From contig CAVJKX010000004.1 in NCBI GenBank assembly GCA_963650165.1, forward strand, positions 1 to 64,000: 64,000 nucleotides of DNA, given 5' to 3'. Numbering within the stretch: position 1 is the stretch's first letter; every line of letters starts with the position of its first letter. The position numbers and the translations under genes were made by a program. Below, piece by piece: positions 39,810 through 49,036 of the stretch. A model generated the notes under the pieces. It saw nothing but the letters and a program-made list of their open reading frames with translations. It was not told where the DNA came from and ran no database searches. This DNA comes from F23-B02 sp963650165. Lineage in GTDB: Bacteria > Bacillota > Clostridia > Oscillospirales > Oscillospiraceae.

Positions 39810-41696
39810 ATGAAAGGCGACTACAGTGGGAAAATTTTTGCTGAGGCAGAGGGCTTCAAAGACTACGGCGGATGGTTGTTGGATTCGCAATTCACTGAAA
39901 GTATGGGGTCTTCTTATCTTATCGCTCATGGGTACGGTGCTCCGGTGGAGGATGCAGTGACCGATATCCGCGTAAGTCAAGCGGGGGAATATCATGTTTG
40001 GGTTCGTACCAAGGATTGGGTACCGGAATATCATCCCGGCAGATTTGAGCTGCTCATTAACGGTACGCGTATAGGTACAGAGCTTGGAGCAAACGGCATA
40101 GATTGGTGCTGGGAGCAAATAGGCATCGTCTCACTTGACATTGGGAACACGGAGCTGCGTCTTCATGATTTAACCGGCTTTGAAGGGCGCATCGATGCTA
40201 TCTATCTTACCATGGATGATGACATTCCTCCAGAGAAAGGCAAGGAGGTTTCGCACGTATGGCGCCGGGGGCTTTTGGGGATTTCAGAAGCTTCAAAGAC
40301 CGTGTCGCATTTCAATGTAGTTGTAGTTGGCGGAGGTGTTTCCGGGTGCGCAGCTGCAATCAGCGCTGCTCGCAATGGATGTAAGGTAGCACTTATTCAC
40401 GACCGCCCTGTGCTCGGCGGCAATGCCAGTCGTGAGATTGGTCTTGGCCCCAGAGGATATAAGGAAGGCAGCATTGTTCAGCCCATGCTGGAACGAATGG
40501 AAAACGGCGATCTGCGTGCAACACAGATGGTAGAGGCCGAGGAAAACATTACCGTTTTCTTGAATGAGAAGTTATTTTCTTCCGAAACTGTCAACGGGCA
40601 CATTGTCTCCGTTGACACACGAAACACGAAAAGCAGCAGCGAACAGCGCATTTGCGCAGATGTATTCATCGATGCGTCCGGTGTGGCCGCTTTGGCAAAG
40701 CTCGCCGGTGCTGAAATACGCACAGGCCGTGAGAGCAAGGACGAATTCCATGAGTCGCTTGCTCCCGATAAGCCGGATCAACTGCACCACGGCAACACGA
40801 TACTTTACCACCTGCGCCGGGCAGATCATCCCGTTCCGGTTCCCGAAATGCCATGGGCAACAGCTATCTCAAAGAATTTCGGTGACCTCGGCGGACAAAT
40901 GGGCGGTCTGAGCATGGATAATAAGCCCGGCCCCAATGTAAGCGGTGACGGCGAAGAAGGCTACAAACGCAGAAAGCTCCGCCATGCTCCGAGTCTTATT
41001 GCATCTGTGCAGCTCAAGGCTCGTCTGCCGGAGGATATCATGGAATGGTTTCCTGCGACCCATTTCTGGGAGTACGGTCAGAACATGGACCTTGTTCAGG
41101 ATGCCGAGGAGATCAGAGATCACCTGATGCGGGCGCTGTACGGTACATATTACAATGTGAAGACCGCACAGCCGGAGAAATATGCGAATCTTGAATTTGA
41201 TTGGATGCGTATCGTTCCTGCACAGGGTGAGTTCTGCCGAATCGTCGGCGACTATATTCTGAACGAGAACGAGGTTCGGGAGCACGCGGATTTTCCCGAC
41301 GCCGTTGCACTCAATGACAGTGCATTCTGCGTCCACTATCCGGGAAATGCTGACTATGACTTCCGCCTAAAAAGCTGGACTTGGGACTTCCGTGACTACA
41401 AGCCCTACTATATACCATTCCGGTGCCTGTATTCAAAAAATATCGACAACCTGATGATGGCAGGTAAGATAATCAGCGTCAGCCGTGTTGTCGGCACAAA
41501 CACCAAGCTGATGGCAAACGGGGCTCAGCACGGCGTAGCCGTTGGATGCGCTGCTGACTTGTGTGTCAAATACGGTATTTCTCCTCGCCAGCTCGGGCAG
41601 GAGCATCTGGACGAATTAAAAGAAATGATTGGAAAATACTCATGGTATGCGGTCGGTGCAAAAGGGCTTGCCGCAATGATGGAGTTGGCAAAATAA
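39810..41696 (+). CDS. FAD-dependent oxidoreductase with N-terminal sugar-binding-like domain
   Basis: 628 residues. Residues 1-130 form a beta-sandwich (FAEAEGFKDYGGW, AGEYHVWVRTKDW, IDAIYLTMDDD), like carbohydrate-binding or golvesin-type domains. From about 155 an FAD_oxidored domain starts with NVVVVGGGVSGCAAAISAAR (dinucleotide loop), then HDRPVLGGNASREIGLGPRG, VDVFIDASG-like FIDASGVAALAKLAGAE, and near the end NLMMAGKIISVSRVVGTN. Relatives are found in glycan-degrading bacteria and probably oxidise sugars or glycosides. AGGAGG lies 8 bases before ATG 39810. A single gene between two direct repeats, with base composition between host and element 2, it is probably a transferred cassette. 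Confidence 0.85.
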   Translation: MKGDYSGKIFAEAEGFKDYGGWLLDSQFTESMGSSYLIAHGYGAPVEDAVTDIRVSQAGEYHVWVRTKDWVPEYHPGRFELLINGTRIGTELGANGIDWCWEQIGIVSLDIGNTELRLHDLTGFEGRIDAIYLTMDDDIPPEKGKEVSHVWRRGLLGISEASKTVSHFNVVVVGGGVSGCAAAISAARNGCKVALIHDRPVLGGNASREIGLGPRGYKEGSIVQPMLERMENGDLRATQMVEAEENITVFLNEKLFSSETVNGHIVSVDTRNTKSSSEQRICADVFIDASGVAALAKLAGAEIRTGRESKDEFHESLAPDKPDQLHHGNTILYHLRRADHPVPVPEMPWATAISKNFGDLGGQMGGLSMDNKPGPNVSGDGEEGYKRRKLRHAPSLIASVQLKARLPEDIMEWFPATHFWEYGQNMDLVQDAEEIRDHLMRALYGTYYNVKTAQPEKYANLEFDWMRIVPAQGEFCRIVGDYILNENEVREHADFPDAVALNDSAFCVHYPGNADYDFRLKSWTWDFRDYKPYYIPFRCLYSKNIDNLMMAGKIISVSRVVGTNTKLMANGAQHGVAVGCAADLCVKYGISPRQLGQEHLDELKEMIGKYSWYAVGAKGLAAMMELAK

Positions 41697-41756
41697 GCGC
41701 CCTGTTAATGCAGACACTCTCTTAACTGGTTTCTATCAAAATTGCGGTTATTTGCG

Positions 41757-41941
41757 ATAAAAAAGCTCTCACCGCCCTTGGTGAGAGCATTTTTATCGTA
41801 ATAGAGGAAGTTGAACCCGAGGGCGCTTGGAAACGTGCCGGCGGCACGTTTCAACCCGAGGCGGCCTGCGCCGCAGAGCAGGTCAACTCCCCCCCATCTC
41901 CACCGCGAAGTCCACCGTAATTCTGACAGAATTGCGGTGGA
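41757..41941. repeat. Direct repeat R2 with third copy of the tmRNA end
   Basis: Repeats R1: hairpin GCTCTCACC-N6-GGTGAGAGC, the same G+C-rich stretch, the tmRNA-end core with one extra C, and GAAGTCCACCGTAATT running into the hairpin TCCACCGTAATTCTG/CAGAATTGCGGTGGA. The recombinase reading frame present in R1 is not continued upstream here, so R2 is an isolated end. Confidence 0.85.
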
Positions 41942-41990
41942 TCATTTTATACCCGAATGCCTGCCTCAGACCGCTTTTTTGGCTCAACGG

Positions 41991-42154
41991 ATGGAAAAAT
42001 TCACGGAGTTATGTTATGCTTTAAACGGCTTTGCGGGAAATCCGCTTGCCGTATCACAGCAAAAATGCATGGCATGAGCTCAGCCGGGAAATTGAAGCCG
42101 GATGAATATGAGCGGTTTGAAAATTACCTGCAAGGCGCGGTCATGAAGGCTTAA
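41991..42154 (+). pseudogene. Possible frameshifted small gene
   Basis: One frame gives MEKFTELCYALNGFAGNPLA VSQQ and stops at 42077. The next frame continues with SSAGKLKPDEYERFENYLQG and ends at 42154. Together they read like one ~55-residue helical protein broken by a shift. There is no good ribosome site. It may instead be chance reading frames in the scar beside R2. Confidence 0.3.
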
Positions 42155-42189
42155 TTTCCTTTGCACGGCAAGAACAAAAAAGAATGCAA

Positions 42190-42212
42190 TTTTGCACGCG
42201 CTGTGCTATAAT
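42190..42212 (+). promoter_or_regulatory. proB promoter with TTTTGCAC-N5-GTGCTATAAT
   Basis: Extended -10 GTGC-TATAAT (-10 at 42207-42212) with TTTTGCAC at the same spacing as in front of smpB (30228-30250). No usual -35 is visible at 17 bp. Confidence 0.55.
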
Positions 42213-42242
42213 AAACGCAATCATTTAACAAGAGGGATCATT

Positions 42243-43025
42243 ATGCGAATCGTTGTCAAAGTCGGCACTTCCACACTGGCGCATGCGACCGGACGGCTGA
42301 ACATCCAGCGCATGGAGCGGCTGTGCAAAGTGCTCAGCGACCTGAAAAATGCAGGCCATGAGCTCATTCTTGTCTCGTCCGGCGCAATCGGAATGGGCGT
42401 CGGCAAGCTCAACCTGCCGGGCCGTCCGGCGGATATGCCGGGCAAGCAGGCGGCTGCCGCCGTCGGCCAGTGCGAGCTGATGTATTTTTACGATAAGCTC
42501 TTCACGGAGTACAATCATATCGTGGCGCAGCTGCTGCTTACCGGAGAGGACATCCGCAGCGAGCAGCGCAGCCGCAACGTGCGCAATACGCTCACGCGCC
42601 TGCTGGAGCTGGGCTCACTGCCGGTAATCAACGAAAACGACGCCGTTGCGACCGACGAGATCGGCGTGGAGAACACCATCGGCGAGAACGACAGCCTCTC
42701 GGCCATCGTGGCCGCCGCCATCGGTGCGGATCTGCTGATCCTGCTTTCGGATATCGACGGCCTGTATGACAGCGACCCGCGCAAAAATCCGGACGCTGAG
42801 CTCATCGAAACGGTGCCGGTCATTGATGCGCACATTCTCTCGCTTGCCGGCGGCAAGGGCTCCGCCCTCGCAAGCGGCGGTATGGCAACAAAGCTGCACG
42901 CCGCGCAGATCGCAACGTCTGCCGGCTGCGAAATGGTCATTGCAAACGGCGAAAAGCCCGAGGTGCTCTACGATATCGTGGACGGCAAACGCGCCGGAAC
43001 CCGATTTCTTATACCGCATTCATAA
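42243..43025 (+). CDS. proB: Glutamate 5-kinase (short form, no PUA domain)
   Basis: 260 residues. It phosphorylates glutamate in the first step of proline synthesis. MRIVVKVGTSTLAH, VSSGAIGMGVGKL, VINENDAVATDE and the FGENDSLSA-like GENDSLSAIVAAAIGADLLI are the amino-acid-kinase motifs; GGMATKLHAAQIA follows. The C-terminal PUA domain found in the ~370-residue form is absent, as in several Firmicutes. GAGGGATC precedes ATG 42243. It lies 12 bp before proA. Confidence 0.95.
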   Translation: MRIVVKVGTSTLAHATGRLNIQRMERLCKVLSDLKNAGHELILVSSGAIGMGVGKLNLPGRPADMPGKQAAAAVGQCELMYFYDKLFTEYNHIVAQLLLTGEDIRSEQRSRNVRNTLTRLLELGSLPVINENDAVATDEIGVENTIGENDSLSAIVAAAIGADLLILLSDIDGLYDSDPRKNPDAELIETVPVIDAHILSLAGGKGSALASGGMATKLHAAQIATSAGCEMVIANGEKPEVLYDIVDGKRAGTRFLIPHS

Positions 43026-43037
43026 GGAGGGACTACT

Positions 43038-44294
43038 ATGACGACTATGGAGATTCTCAGGCGGACGAAGGCCGCATGGCCCGGCATATGCAACGCCTCC
43101 GCCGATGAAAAAAACCGTATCCTGTCCGCCATGGCCGACGGCCTGCAGACGGAATGCGATGAGATCCTGCGCTGCAACGCCGAGGATATGGACGCAGCAC
43201 GCGGCCATGTTTCGGACGTGATGCTCGACAGGCTCTATCTGGACCGCGGCCGCATCGACGCCATGGCCGACGGCATCCGCGCGACGGTGGCGCTGCCGGA
43301 TCACACGGGACGCATCCTCGCTCAAATCGACCACCCCAACGGCATGAAGATATACAAAAAGCAGGTGCCGCTCGGCCTGGTCGCCATCATTTACGAAAGC
43401 CGCCCGAACGTCACTTCGGACGCGGCGGCGCTCGCCGTCAAGAGCGGCAACGTCTGCATGCTCCGCAGCGGCAAGGAGGCCTTCCGCACGGCCAAGGCCA
43501 TTGTGACCGCGCTCAAGCACGGCATCGCGTCCGTGGGCGGCGATCCCGATATCGTCAACATCGTCGAGGATACCAGCCACCAAAGCGCAACGGAGATCAT
43601 GCAGGCCAAGGGCATCGTCGATCTGCTCATACCGCGCGGCGGGGCGGGGCTCATCCGCGCCTGCGTGCAGAACGCCACCGTGCCCTGCATCGAGACCGGC
43701 ACAGGCATCTGCCACGTCTATGTGGACGAATACGCCGACCTCGATAAGGCCGTGCGCATCATTGAAAACGCGAAAACCAGCCGCCCCTCGGTCTGCAATG
43801 CCGAGGAGGTCTGCCTTGTGCACAGGGCTGTTGCGGAGAAATTCCTGCCCATGCTCAAAAAAGCGCTTGTCGATGACCGCGCGGCAAAGGGGCTTACCCC
43901 GGTCGAGCTGCGGCTCGACGAGGCGGCGGCCGGGATCATCGACGGCACGCCCGCATCCGACAGGGACTTTGACACGGAGTATCTGGACTATATCCTCGCC
44001 GTCGGTGTGGCCGACAGTCTGGATGCCGCCATCGCGCATGTGCTCGCTCATTCGACGCACCACAGCGACGCCATTGTCACCGAGAACGCCGAAAGCGCCG
44101 AGCGCTTCATTAACGGCACTGACAGCGCGGCGACCTATGTCAATGTCTCCACCCGCTTTACCGACGGCGGCGAGTTCGGCCTCGGCTGCGAGATGGGCAT
44201 CTCAACGCAGAAGCTTCACGCCCGCGGCCCCATGGGGCTCGATGAGCTGAGCACCTATAAATATATCATCCGCGGCGACGGACAGATCCGCTGA
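43038..44294 (+). CDS. proA: Glutamate-5-semialdehyde dehydrogenase (gamma-glutamyl phosphate reductase)
   Basis: 418 residues, full length. It reduces gamma-glutamyl phosphate to the semialdehyde with NADPH, the second proline step. VPLGLVAIIYESRPNVT is the ProA signature, KTSRPSVCNAEEVCLVH-type segment (SRPSVCNAEEVCLVH) carries the catalytic Cys, and FGLGCEMGIST with the final HARGPMGLDEL closes the fold. AAGGAGGG lies ahead of the ATG. Forms an operon with proB and ends at a terminator. Confidence 0.96.
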   Translation: MTTMEILRRTKAAWPGICNASADEKNRILSAMADGLQTECDEILRCNAEDMDAARGHVSDVMLDRLYLDRGRIDAMADGIRATVALPDHTGRILAQIDHPNGMKIYKKQVPLGLVAIIYESRPNVTSDAAALAVKSGNVCMLRSGKEAFRTAKAIVTALKHGIASVGGDPDIVNIVEDTSHQSATEIMQAKGIVDLLIPRGGAGLIRACVQNATVPCIETGTGICHVYVDEYADLDKAVRIIENAKTSRPSVCNAEEVCLVHRAVAEKFLPMLKKALVDDRAAKGLTPVELRLDEAAAGIIDGTPASDRDFDTEYLDYILAVGVADSLDAAIAHVLAHSTHHSDAIVTENAESAERFINGTDSAATYVNVSTRFTDGGEFGLGCEMGISTQKLHARGPMGLDELSTYKYIIRGDGQIR

Positions 44295-44318
44295 GCAGCC
44301 CGAATTAAATATGAAAAG

Positions 44319-44352
44319 ACAGCATCTGCTATAGAGTAGGTGCTGTTTTTTC
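44319..44352 (+). terminator. Terminator of proBA
   Basis: ACAGCATCTGCT pairs (with two wobble pairs) with AGTAGGTGCTGT around ATAG, followed by TTTTTT. Confidence 0.82.
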
Positions 44353-44431
44353 GCTTTGAAGGGGCGTGATATCGAAGCGTGAAGCCAAAACTGAACGATA
44401 AATTTATTTAAAAAAGTTCACAAAATCCTTG

Positions 44432-44491
44432 TTGACAAATAAAACGTAGCGTGCTACAATTTCGAGGTCCAAAGAAATGTAGCGCGCTACA
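44432..44491 (+). promoter_or_regulatory. MarR operon promoter with two palindromic operators
   Basis: TTGACA (44432-44437), 17 bp, TACAAT (44455-44460). GTAGCGTGCTAC (44446-44457) covers the spacer and -10, and the perfect palindrome TGTAGCGCGCTACA (44478-44491) follows. Two related TAGC-type sites over a promoter in front of marR point to autorepression. Confidence 0.78.
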
Positions 44492-44510
44492 TAACACGGG
44501 AGGTGATAAT

Positions 44511-44933
44511 ATGGTGCCAAGGCAGATAGGCTACCTCATGAAGGTGATAAACGACAGGATCAAGGTCAACGCCGATGCCGATCTCAAGGAGCATAATCTC
44601 ACGCTCACACAGAGCAAGGTGCTCGCTTTTCTGAACCGGCAGGGAGGCCGCTCAACTCAGAAGGAGATCGAGGATTTTCTTAACGTCACGCACCCGACGG
44701 TGGTCGGCGTTGTGACGCGCATGGAGGCAAACGGTTTCCTTGAAAGCTGGCTCGATCCCTCCGATAAGAGGAATAAGGTCGTGGCCTTGACGGAGGCGGC
44801 TCGCTCGACGGGGCTCGAAATGGAGAATAAGATATTGGAGTTCGAGCGAAGAATGACGCGCGGCCTTTCGGATGAGCAGGTCGCCGGCTTCATTGACACG
44901 CTTGAGCACATTTATCGGAATTTATCCGAATAG
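44511..44933 (+). CDS. MarR-family regulator of an ABC exporter
   Basis: 140 residues, one winged-helix domain: LTLTQSKVLAFLNRQGGRST, KEIEDFLNVTHPTVVGVVTR, then the wing WLDPSDKRNKVVAL and a dimer helix. ATG 44511 has GGGAGGTGAT ahead; the frame reaching to 44451 runs into the operators. It is the first gene of an operon with two ABC exporter halves and probably represses them until a toxic ligand binds, as with many MarR-efflux pairs. Confidence 0.92.
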   Translation: MVPRQIGYLMKVINDRIKVNADADLKEHNLTLTQSKVLAFLNRQGGRSTQKEIEDFLNVTHPTVVGVVTRMEANGFLESWLDPSDKRNKVVALTEAARSTGLEMENKILEFERRMTRGLSDEQVAGFIDTLEHIYRNLSE

Positions 44934-45003
44934 CAGCCGGCGCGGTCCGGTCTGCTGTCTGTAAATAAAGGCGCATGCGCGCCGCGGAAAAGGAGTGGCT
45001 TAC

Positions 45004-46752
45004 ATGATAAAAACACTCTCACGGAGCCTGAGGGAATACAAAAAAGGCTCAATATTAACCATATTTTTCTCGACTATAGAGGTCGTTTTCGAGGTCGTTA
45101 TTCCGCTTTGCATGGCGGATCTTATCGACCGCGGCATAGAGACCGGCAGCATGCCGGAGGTGTGGCGCTACGGCGTGGCGCTTCTGATCCTTGCGGCGCT
45201 GCAATTTGCGACGGGTATGCTGTCGGCGTACACGAGCGCAAAGGCGGCGACGGGCTTTGCGGCCAACCTGCGTCAGGATATGTACGACAATGTTCAGACC
45301 TTTGCCTTTTCGAACATTGACAAGTTCTCCACCGCGTCAATCGTGACCCGCCTTACCACGGACGTTACGAACCTGCAGAACGCATATCAGATGCTTATCC
45401 GCATGGCGATACGCGGACCGTTTATGCTCATATTCGCAATGATCGTCGCCTTCGGCATAGCGCCGAAGATATCGCTTATATTCCTCGGCGTCATTCCCGT
45501 CCTTGCGATACCGCTGTATCTCATAACGCGCAGCGTACACCCCATTTTCGAAACGGTGTTCCATACCTACGATAAGCTCAACAATGTCGTGCAGGAAAAC
45601 CTGCGCGGCATAAGAGTAGTCAAATCCTTCAATCAGGAGGAGAGCGAGATATCCAAATTCAAGGGCATTTCGCAGCGCATTTATGAGTACTTCGCCCGCG
45701 GCGAGCGGCTTATTGCGCTCAACAGCCCGCTGATGCAGGCCTGCATGTATGTCTGCATGATACTGATCTCGTGGTTCGGCGCAAAGGCGATCGTGGCAAG
45801 CGGAAACAATGCCGCGCTGGGTCTGACGACGGGCAGCCTCACGGCGCTTATAAGCTACGCCCTTCAGATACTCATGGGGCTTATGATACTGTCGATGGTC
45901 TACGCCATGCTGACCATCGCAAGCTCCTCGGCACAGCGTATTGCTGAGCTGCTGAACGAAAAAACCGATATCGCAAATCCCGAGAACGCCGTGACCGAGG
46001 TCAAAAACGGCGAGATAATCTTTGACGGCGTTGACTTTGCCTATGCCTCCAAGGCCGATAAAAAGGTGCTCGATCACATAAACCTGCACATTGCATCGGG
46101 TCAGACGGTCGGCATAATCGGCGGCACAGGCTCGTCGAAGTCGTCGCTGGTGCAGCTTATTCCGCGGCTTTACGACGTGTCCGAAGGCAGCGTCAGGCTC
46201 GGCGGTATCGACGTAAGACGGTACGACCTTGATGCACTGCGCAGCGCGGTCGCAATGGTATTGCAGAAAAACGAGCTTTTTTCCGGAACGATAAAGGAAA
46301 ACCTGCGCTGGGGCAATGAGAATGCATCGGACGAGGAGCTTGAGGAGGCCTGCCGCCTTGCGCAGGCCGATGAGTTCATTTCCGCCCTGCCCGACGGCTA
46401 CGATACCTATATCGAGCAGGGAGGCACAAACGTCTCCGGCGGGCAGAAGCAGCGCCTGTGCATTGCACGCGCTCTGCTTAAAAAGCCCAAGGTGCTCATC
46501 CTCGACGACTCCACCTCGGCTGTCGATACGCGCACCGACGCGCTGATCCGGAAAGCCTTCGCCGAATACATTCCGGATACGACGAAGATCATAATCGCCC
46601 AGCGCGTCTCCTCGGTTCAGAATTCGGATATGATAATAGTTATGGATGACGGCAGGATAAATGCCGCGGGAACTCACGATGAGCTGCTGGAGAGCTGCGA
46701 TATATACCGTGAGGTCTATGAGTCCCAGCAGAAGGGAGATGACGGGCAATGA
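45004..46752 (+). CDS. ABC exporter half-transporter with degenerate ATPase site
   Basis: 582 residues: six membrane helices (about 15-310), then the ATPase. Walker A is GGTGSSKSS, where Ser replaces the usual Gly before Lys. The signature is VSGGQKQRLC, and Walker B is VLILDDSTSAVD with Asp in place of the catalytic Glu. This is the noncanonical partner of heterodimeric exporters such as TM287/288, LmrCD and BmrCD. AAAGGAG lies 8 bases before ATG 45004. It overlaps the second half-transporter by 4 bp. Confidence 0.92.
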   Translation: MIKTLSRSLREYKKGSILTIFFSTIEVVFEVVIPLCMADLIDRGIETGSMPEVWRYGVALLILAALQFATGMLSAYTSAKAATGFAANLRQDMYDNVQTFAFSNIDKFSTASIVTRLTTDVTNLQNAYQMLIRMAIRGPFMLIFAMIVAFGIAPKISLIFLGVIPVLAIPLYLITRSVHPIFETVFHTYDKLNNVVQENLRGIRVVKSFNQEESEISKFKGISQRIYEYFARGERLIALNSPLMQACMYVCMILISWFGAKAIVASGNNAALGLTTGSLTALISYALQILMGLMILSMVYAMLTIASSSAQRIAELLNEKTDIANPENAVTEVKNGEIIFDGVDFAYASKADKKVLDHINLHIASGQTVGIIGGTGSSKSSLVQLIPRLYDVSEGSVRLGGIDVRRYDLDALRSAVAMVLQKNELFSGTIKENLRWGNENASDEELEEACRLAQADEFISALPDGYDTYIEQGGTNVSGGQKQRLCIARALLKKPKVLILDDSTSAVDTRTDALIRKAFAEYIPDTTKIIIAQRVSSVQNSDMIIVMDDGRINAAGTHDELLESCDIYREVYESQQKGDDGQ

Positions 46753-48638
46753 GAAAAACCGAGCGATTTGATCCGAAAACGGTCAAACGGCTGTTCGGAT
46801 ATATGAAGAAGTACCGGGCAACGCTTGTGCTTGTTACCGTATGCATAATTTTAAGCGCGCTTGCGAGCGCGGCGTCGGCAATGTTCCTGCAGCAGCTTAT
46901 AGACGATTACATTACGCCGATGCTCGGGCAGTCGGCTGCCGATTACAGCGGCCTTATCAAGGCGTTAGCCGTGATGGGCATTATCTATGCCGTCGGAACG
47001 CTTTCAACGCTCATATATAACAGGCGAATGGTCACCATTGCGCAGAGCACGCTCAAATCCATACGCGACGAGATGTTCACGAAAATGCAGAGCCTGCCCA
47101 TCCGCTATTTTGACTCGCGGCCAAACGGCGATATCATGAGCCTTTATACAAACGATACCGACACGCTCCGCCAGATGATCGCCCAGTCCCTGTCGCAGCT
47201 TATAACCTCGGTCTGCACGATAGTCGCCGTGTTTTTATGCATGCTGTACATCAGCGTGTGGCTGACGATAGTCGTCTGCGCCGTCATGGTGCTTGTCATG
47301 CGTATAATCAAGGTCGCAGCCGCGCGCAGCGGAAGGTACTTTGCCGCCCAGCAGACCACGCTTGCAGACCTCGATTCCTTCGTCGAGGAAATGGTCAACG
47401 GGCAGAAGGTGATCAAGGTTTTCTGCCATGAGCCGCAGGCAAAGGATGAGCTCCGCCACCGCAATAAGATCTGGGCGGAAAATTCGGCAAAGGCAAACGG
47501 AAACGCAAACGCCATGATGCCCATGATGAACACGCTCGGCTATCTTCAATATATAATAATTGCGGTTATCGGCGCATATATGGCCATCGCAGGCACGAGC
47601 AATCTCGGCCTGCTCGGGTTCAATACCATGACCCTCGGCATGATTGCTTCGTTCCTCAATCTTTCGAGGAGCTTTACAAACCCGATATCGCAGATCGCAA
47701 GCCAGTTCAACTCCGTTATCATGGCTCTTGCCGGCGCTCAGCGCATATTCGACTTCATGGATGAGCAGCCGGAGACGGACGACGGCTATGTGACGCTTGT
47801 CAATGCAAAAGAGGAAAACGGCGTTATCACCGAAACGAGCGAGCACACGGGCATGTGGGCCTGGAAGCATCCTCACGGCGACGGTACGCTGACCTACACA
47901 AAGCTTGCCGGACGCATCGTTTTTGACCATGTCGATTTTGAGTACACGCCGGATAAGCCCGTGCTGCACGACATAACACTCTATGCCGAGCCCGGACAGA
48001 AAATAGCCTTCGTCGGCGCGACAGGCGCGGGAAAAACGACGATAACGAACCTCATTAACCGCTTTTACGACATTGCCGACGGAAAGATCCGCTACGACGG
48101 GATAAACATAAACAAGATCAAGAAAGCCGATCTGCGCCGCAGCCTCGGCATAGTCCTTCAGGACGTAAACCTCTTTACGGGGACCGTTATGGAAAATATC
48201 CGCTACGGAAACCCGCAGGCAAGCGACGAGCAGTGCATAGCGGCCGCAAAGCTTGCAAACGCCGACGGCTTTATACGCATGCTGCCGAAGGGCTATGACA
48301 CCGTCCTCAGCGGCGACGGAAGCGGCCTGTCGCAGGGCCAGCGTCAGCTCATCTCGATCGCCCGCGCCGCCGTATCCGATCCTCCCGTTATGATACTCGA
48401 CGAGGCGACCTCGTCCATAGACACCAGAACCGAGGCTCTCGTTCAGAACGGTATGGATAAGCTCATGGAGGGGCGCACCGTGTTCGTGATCGCCCACCGT
48501 CTGTCCACCGTGCAGAACTCCGACGTCATAATGGTGCTCGACCACGGCCGCATAATCGAGCGAGGCAGCCACGATAAGCTGATATCCGAAAAGGGCAGGT
48601 ATTATCAGCTTTATACGGGCGCATTTGAATTGGAATAA
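46749..48638 (+). CDS. ABC exporter half-transporter, catalytic partner
   Basis: 629 residues: six membrane helices (about 20-320), a longer linker, then the ATPase with canonical Walker A GATGAGKTT, signature LSQGQRQLIS and Walker B VMILDEATSSID with the catalytic Glu. It starts in ATGA overlap with the first half. The pair probably exports drugs or lipophilic compounds under MarR control. The signature of the partner completes this subunit's ATP site. Confidence 0.93.
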   Translation: MRKTERFDPKTVKRLFGYMKKYRATLVLVTVCIILSALASAASAMFLQQLIDDYITPMLGQSAADYSGLIKALAVMGIIYAVGTLSTLIYNRRMVTIAQSTLKSIRDEMFTKMQSLPIRYFDSRPNGDIMSLYTNDTDTLRQMIAQSLSQLITSVCTIVAVFLCMLYISVWLTIVVCAVMVLVMRIIKVAAARSGRYFAAQQTTLADLDSFVEEMVNGQKVIKVFCHEPQAKDELRHRNKIWAENSAKANGNANAMMPMMNTLGYLQYIIIAVIGAYMAIAGTSNLGLLGFNTMTLGMIASFLNLSRSFTNPISQIASQFNSVIMALAGAQRIFDFMDEQPETDDGYVTLVNAKEENGVITETSEHTGMWAWKHPHGDGTLTYTKLAGRIVFDHVDFEYTPDKPVLHDITLYAEPGQKIAFVGATGAGKTTITNLINRFYDIADGKIRYDGININKIKKADLRRSLGIVLQDVNLFTGTVMENIRYGNPQASDEQCIAAAKLANADGFIRMLPKGYDTVLSGDGSGLSQGQRQLISIARAAVSDPPVMILDEATSSIDTRTEALVQNGMDKLMEGRTVFVIAHRLSTVQNSDVIMVLDHGRIIERGSHDKLISEKGRYYQLYTGAFELE

Positions 48639-48644
48639 GCGTTT

Positions 48645-49036
48645 TGACACAAAGTCATGGTTTTTACACAAAGTCATAAAAACCTATGCTGCTGCGTAAA
48701 GATATCCGCGCAGCGGGGGAGCTCGAGGGGTAGCGAAGCGTCGGCGCGGGAGTGAATGACATGCCGGTGGCATGTCAGAGCCGCGCCGTGACCGAGCCGC
48801 AGCGAGAAAAGGCCCGCCTCGAGTTGGATTATAGCCATCAAAAACGTCTGATCTATCAGACTTTTTGACGAGCGCAGCGAGATTTTTCGTGAAGCGCATG
48901 CTTCACAAAAAATGTGGCGTTTTTGAAGCGTGCAAAAAAGTCACAGACTTTTTTGACACGCTGAAGGGCTTTCGCGGTGCATGCCGCCGAAGGCCCTTGT
49001 TTTCACACCGCTGCACTTGCGAAAAAACCAGAAAAA
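48645..49036. repeat. Gene-free region packed with hairpins
   Basis: No gene is supported here. ACACAAAGTCAT occurs twice near 48650-48678, with GGTTTTTA..TAAAAACC acting as a possible terminator of the exporter operon. Then comes a nested structure, GGCGCGG..CCGCGCC around TGACATGCC-GGT-GGCATGTCA, inside CTCGAGG..CCTCGAG. TCAAAAACGTCTGAT..ATCAGACTTTTTGA, the perfect palindrome GTGAAGCGCATGCTTCAC and AAAAAAGTC-ACA-GACTTTTTT follow. It resembles dispersed palindromic repeats, or a structured RNA. Confidence 0.5.

Noticed and set aside
39361..41941. R1/R2 considered as insertion-sequence ends
   Set aside because: They are direct repeats, not inverted; there is no transposase and no target duplication, and they include the tmRNA attachment core.
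45337..48677. Frames of 470 and 480 residues opposite the ABC exporter genes
   Set aside because: Shadows of the exporter halves, which have complete motifs on the plus strand.
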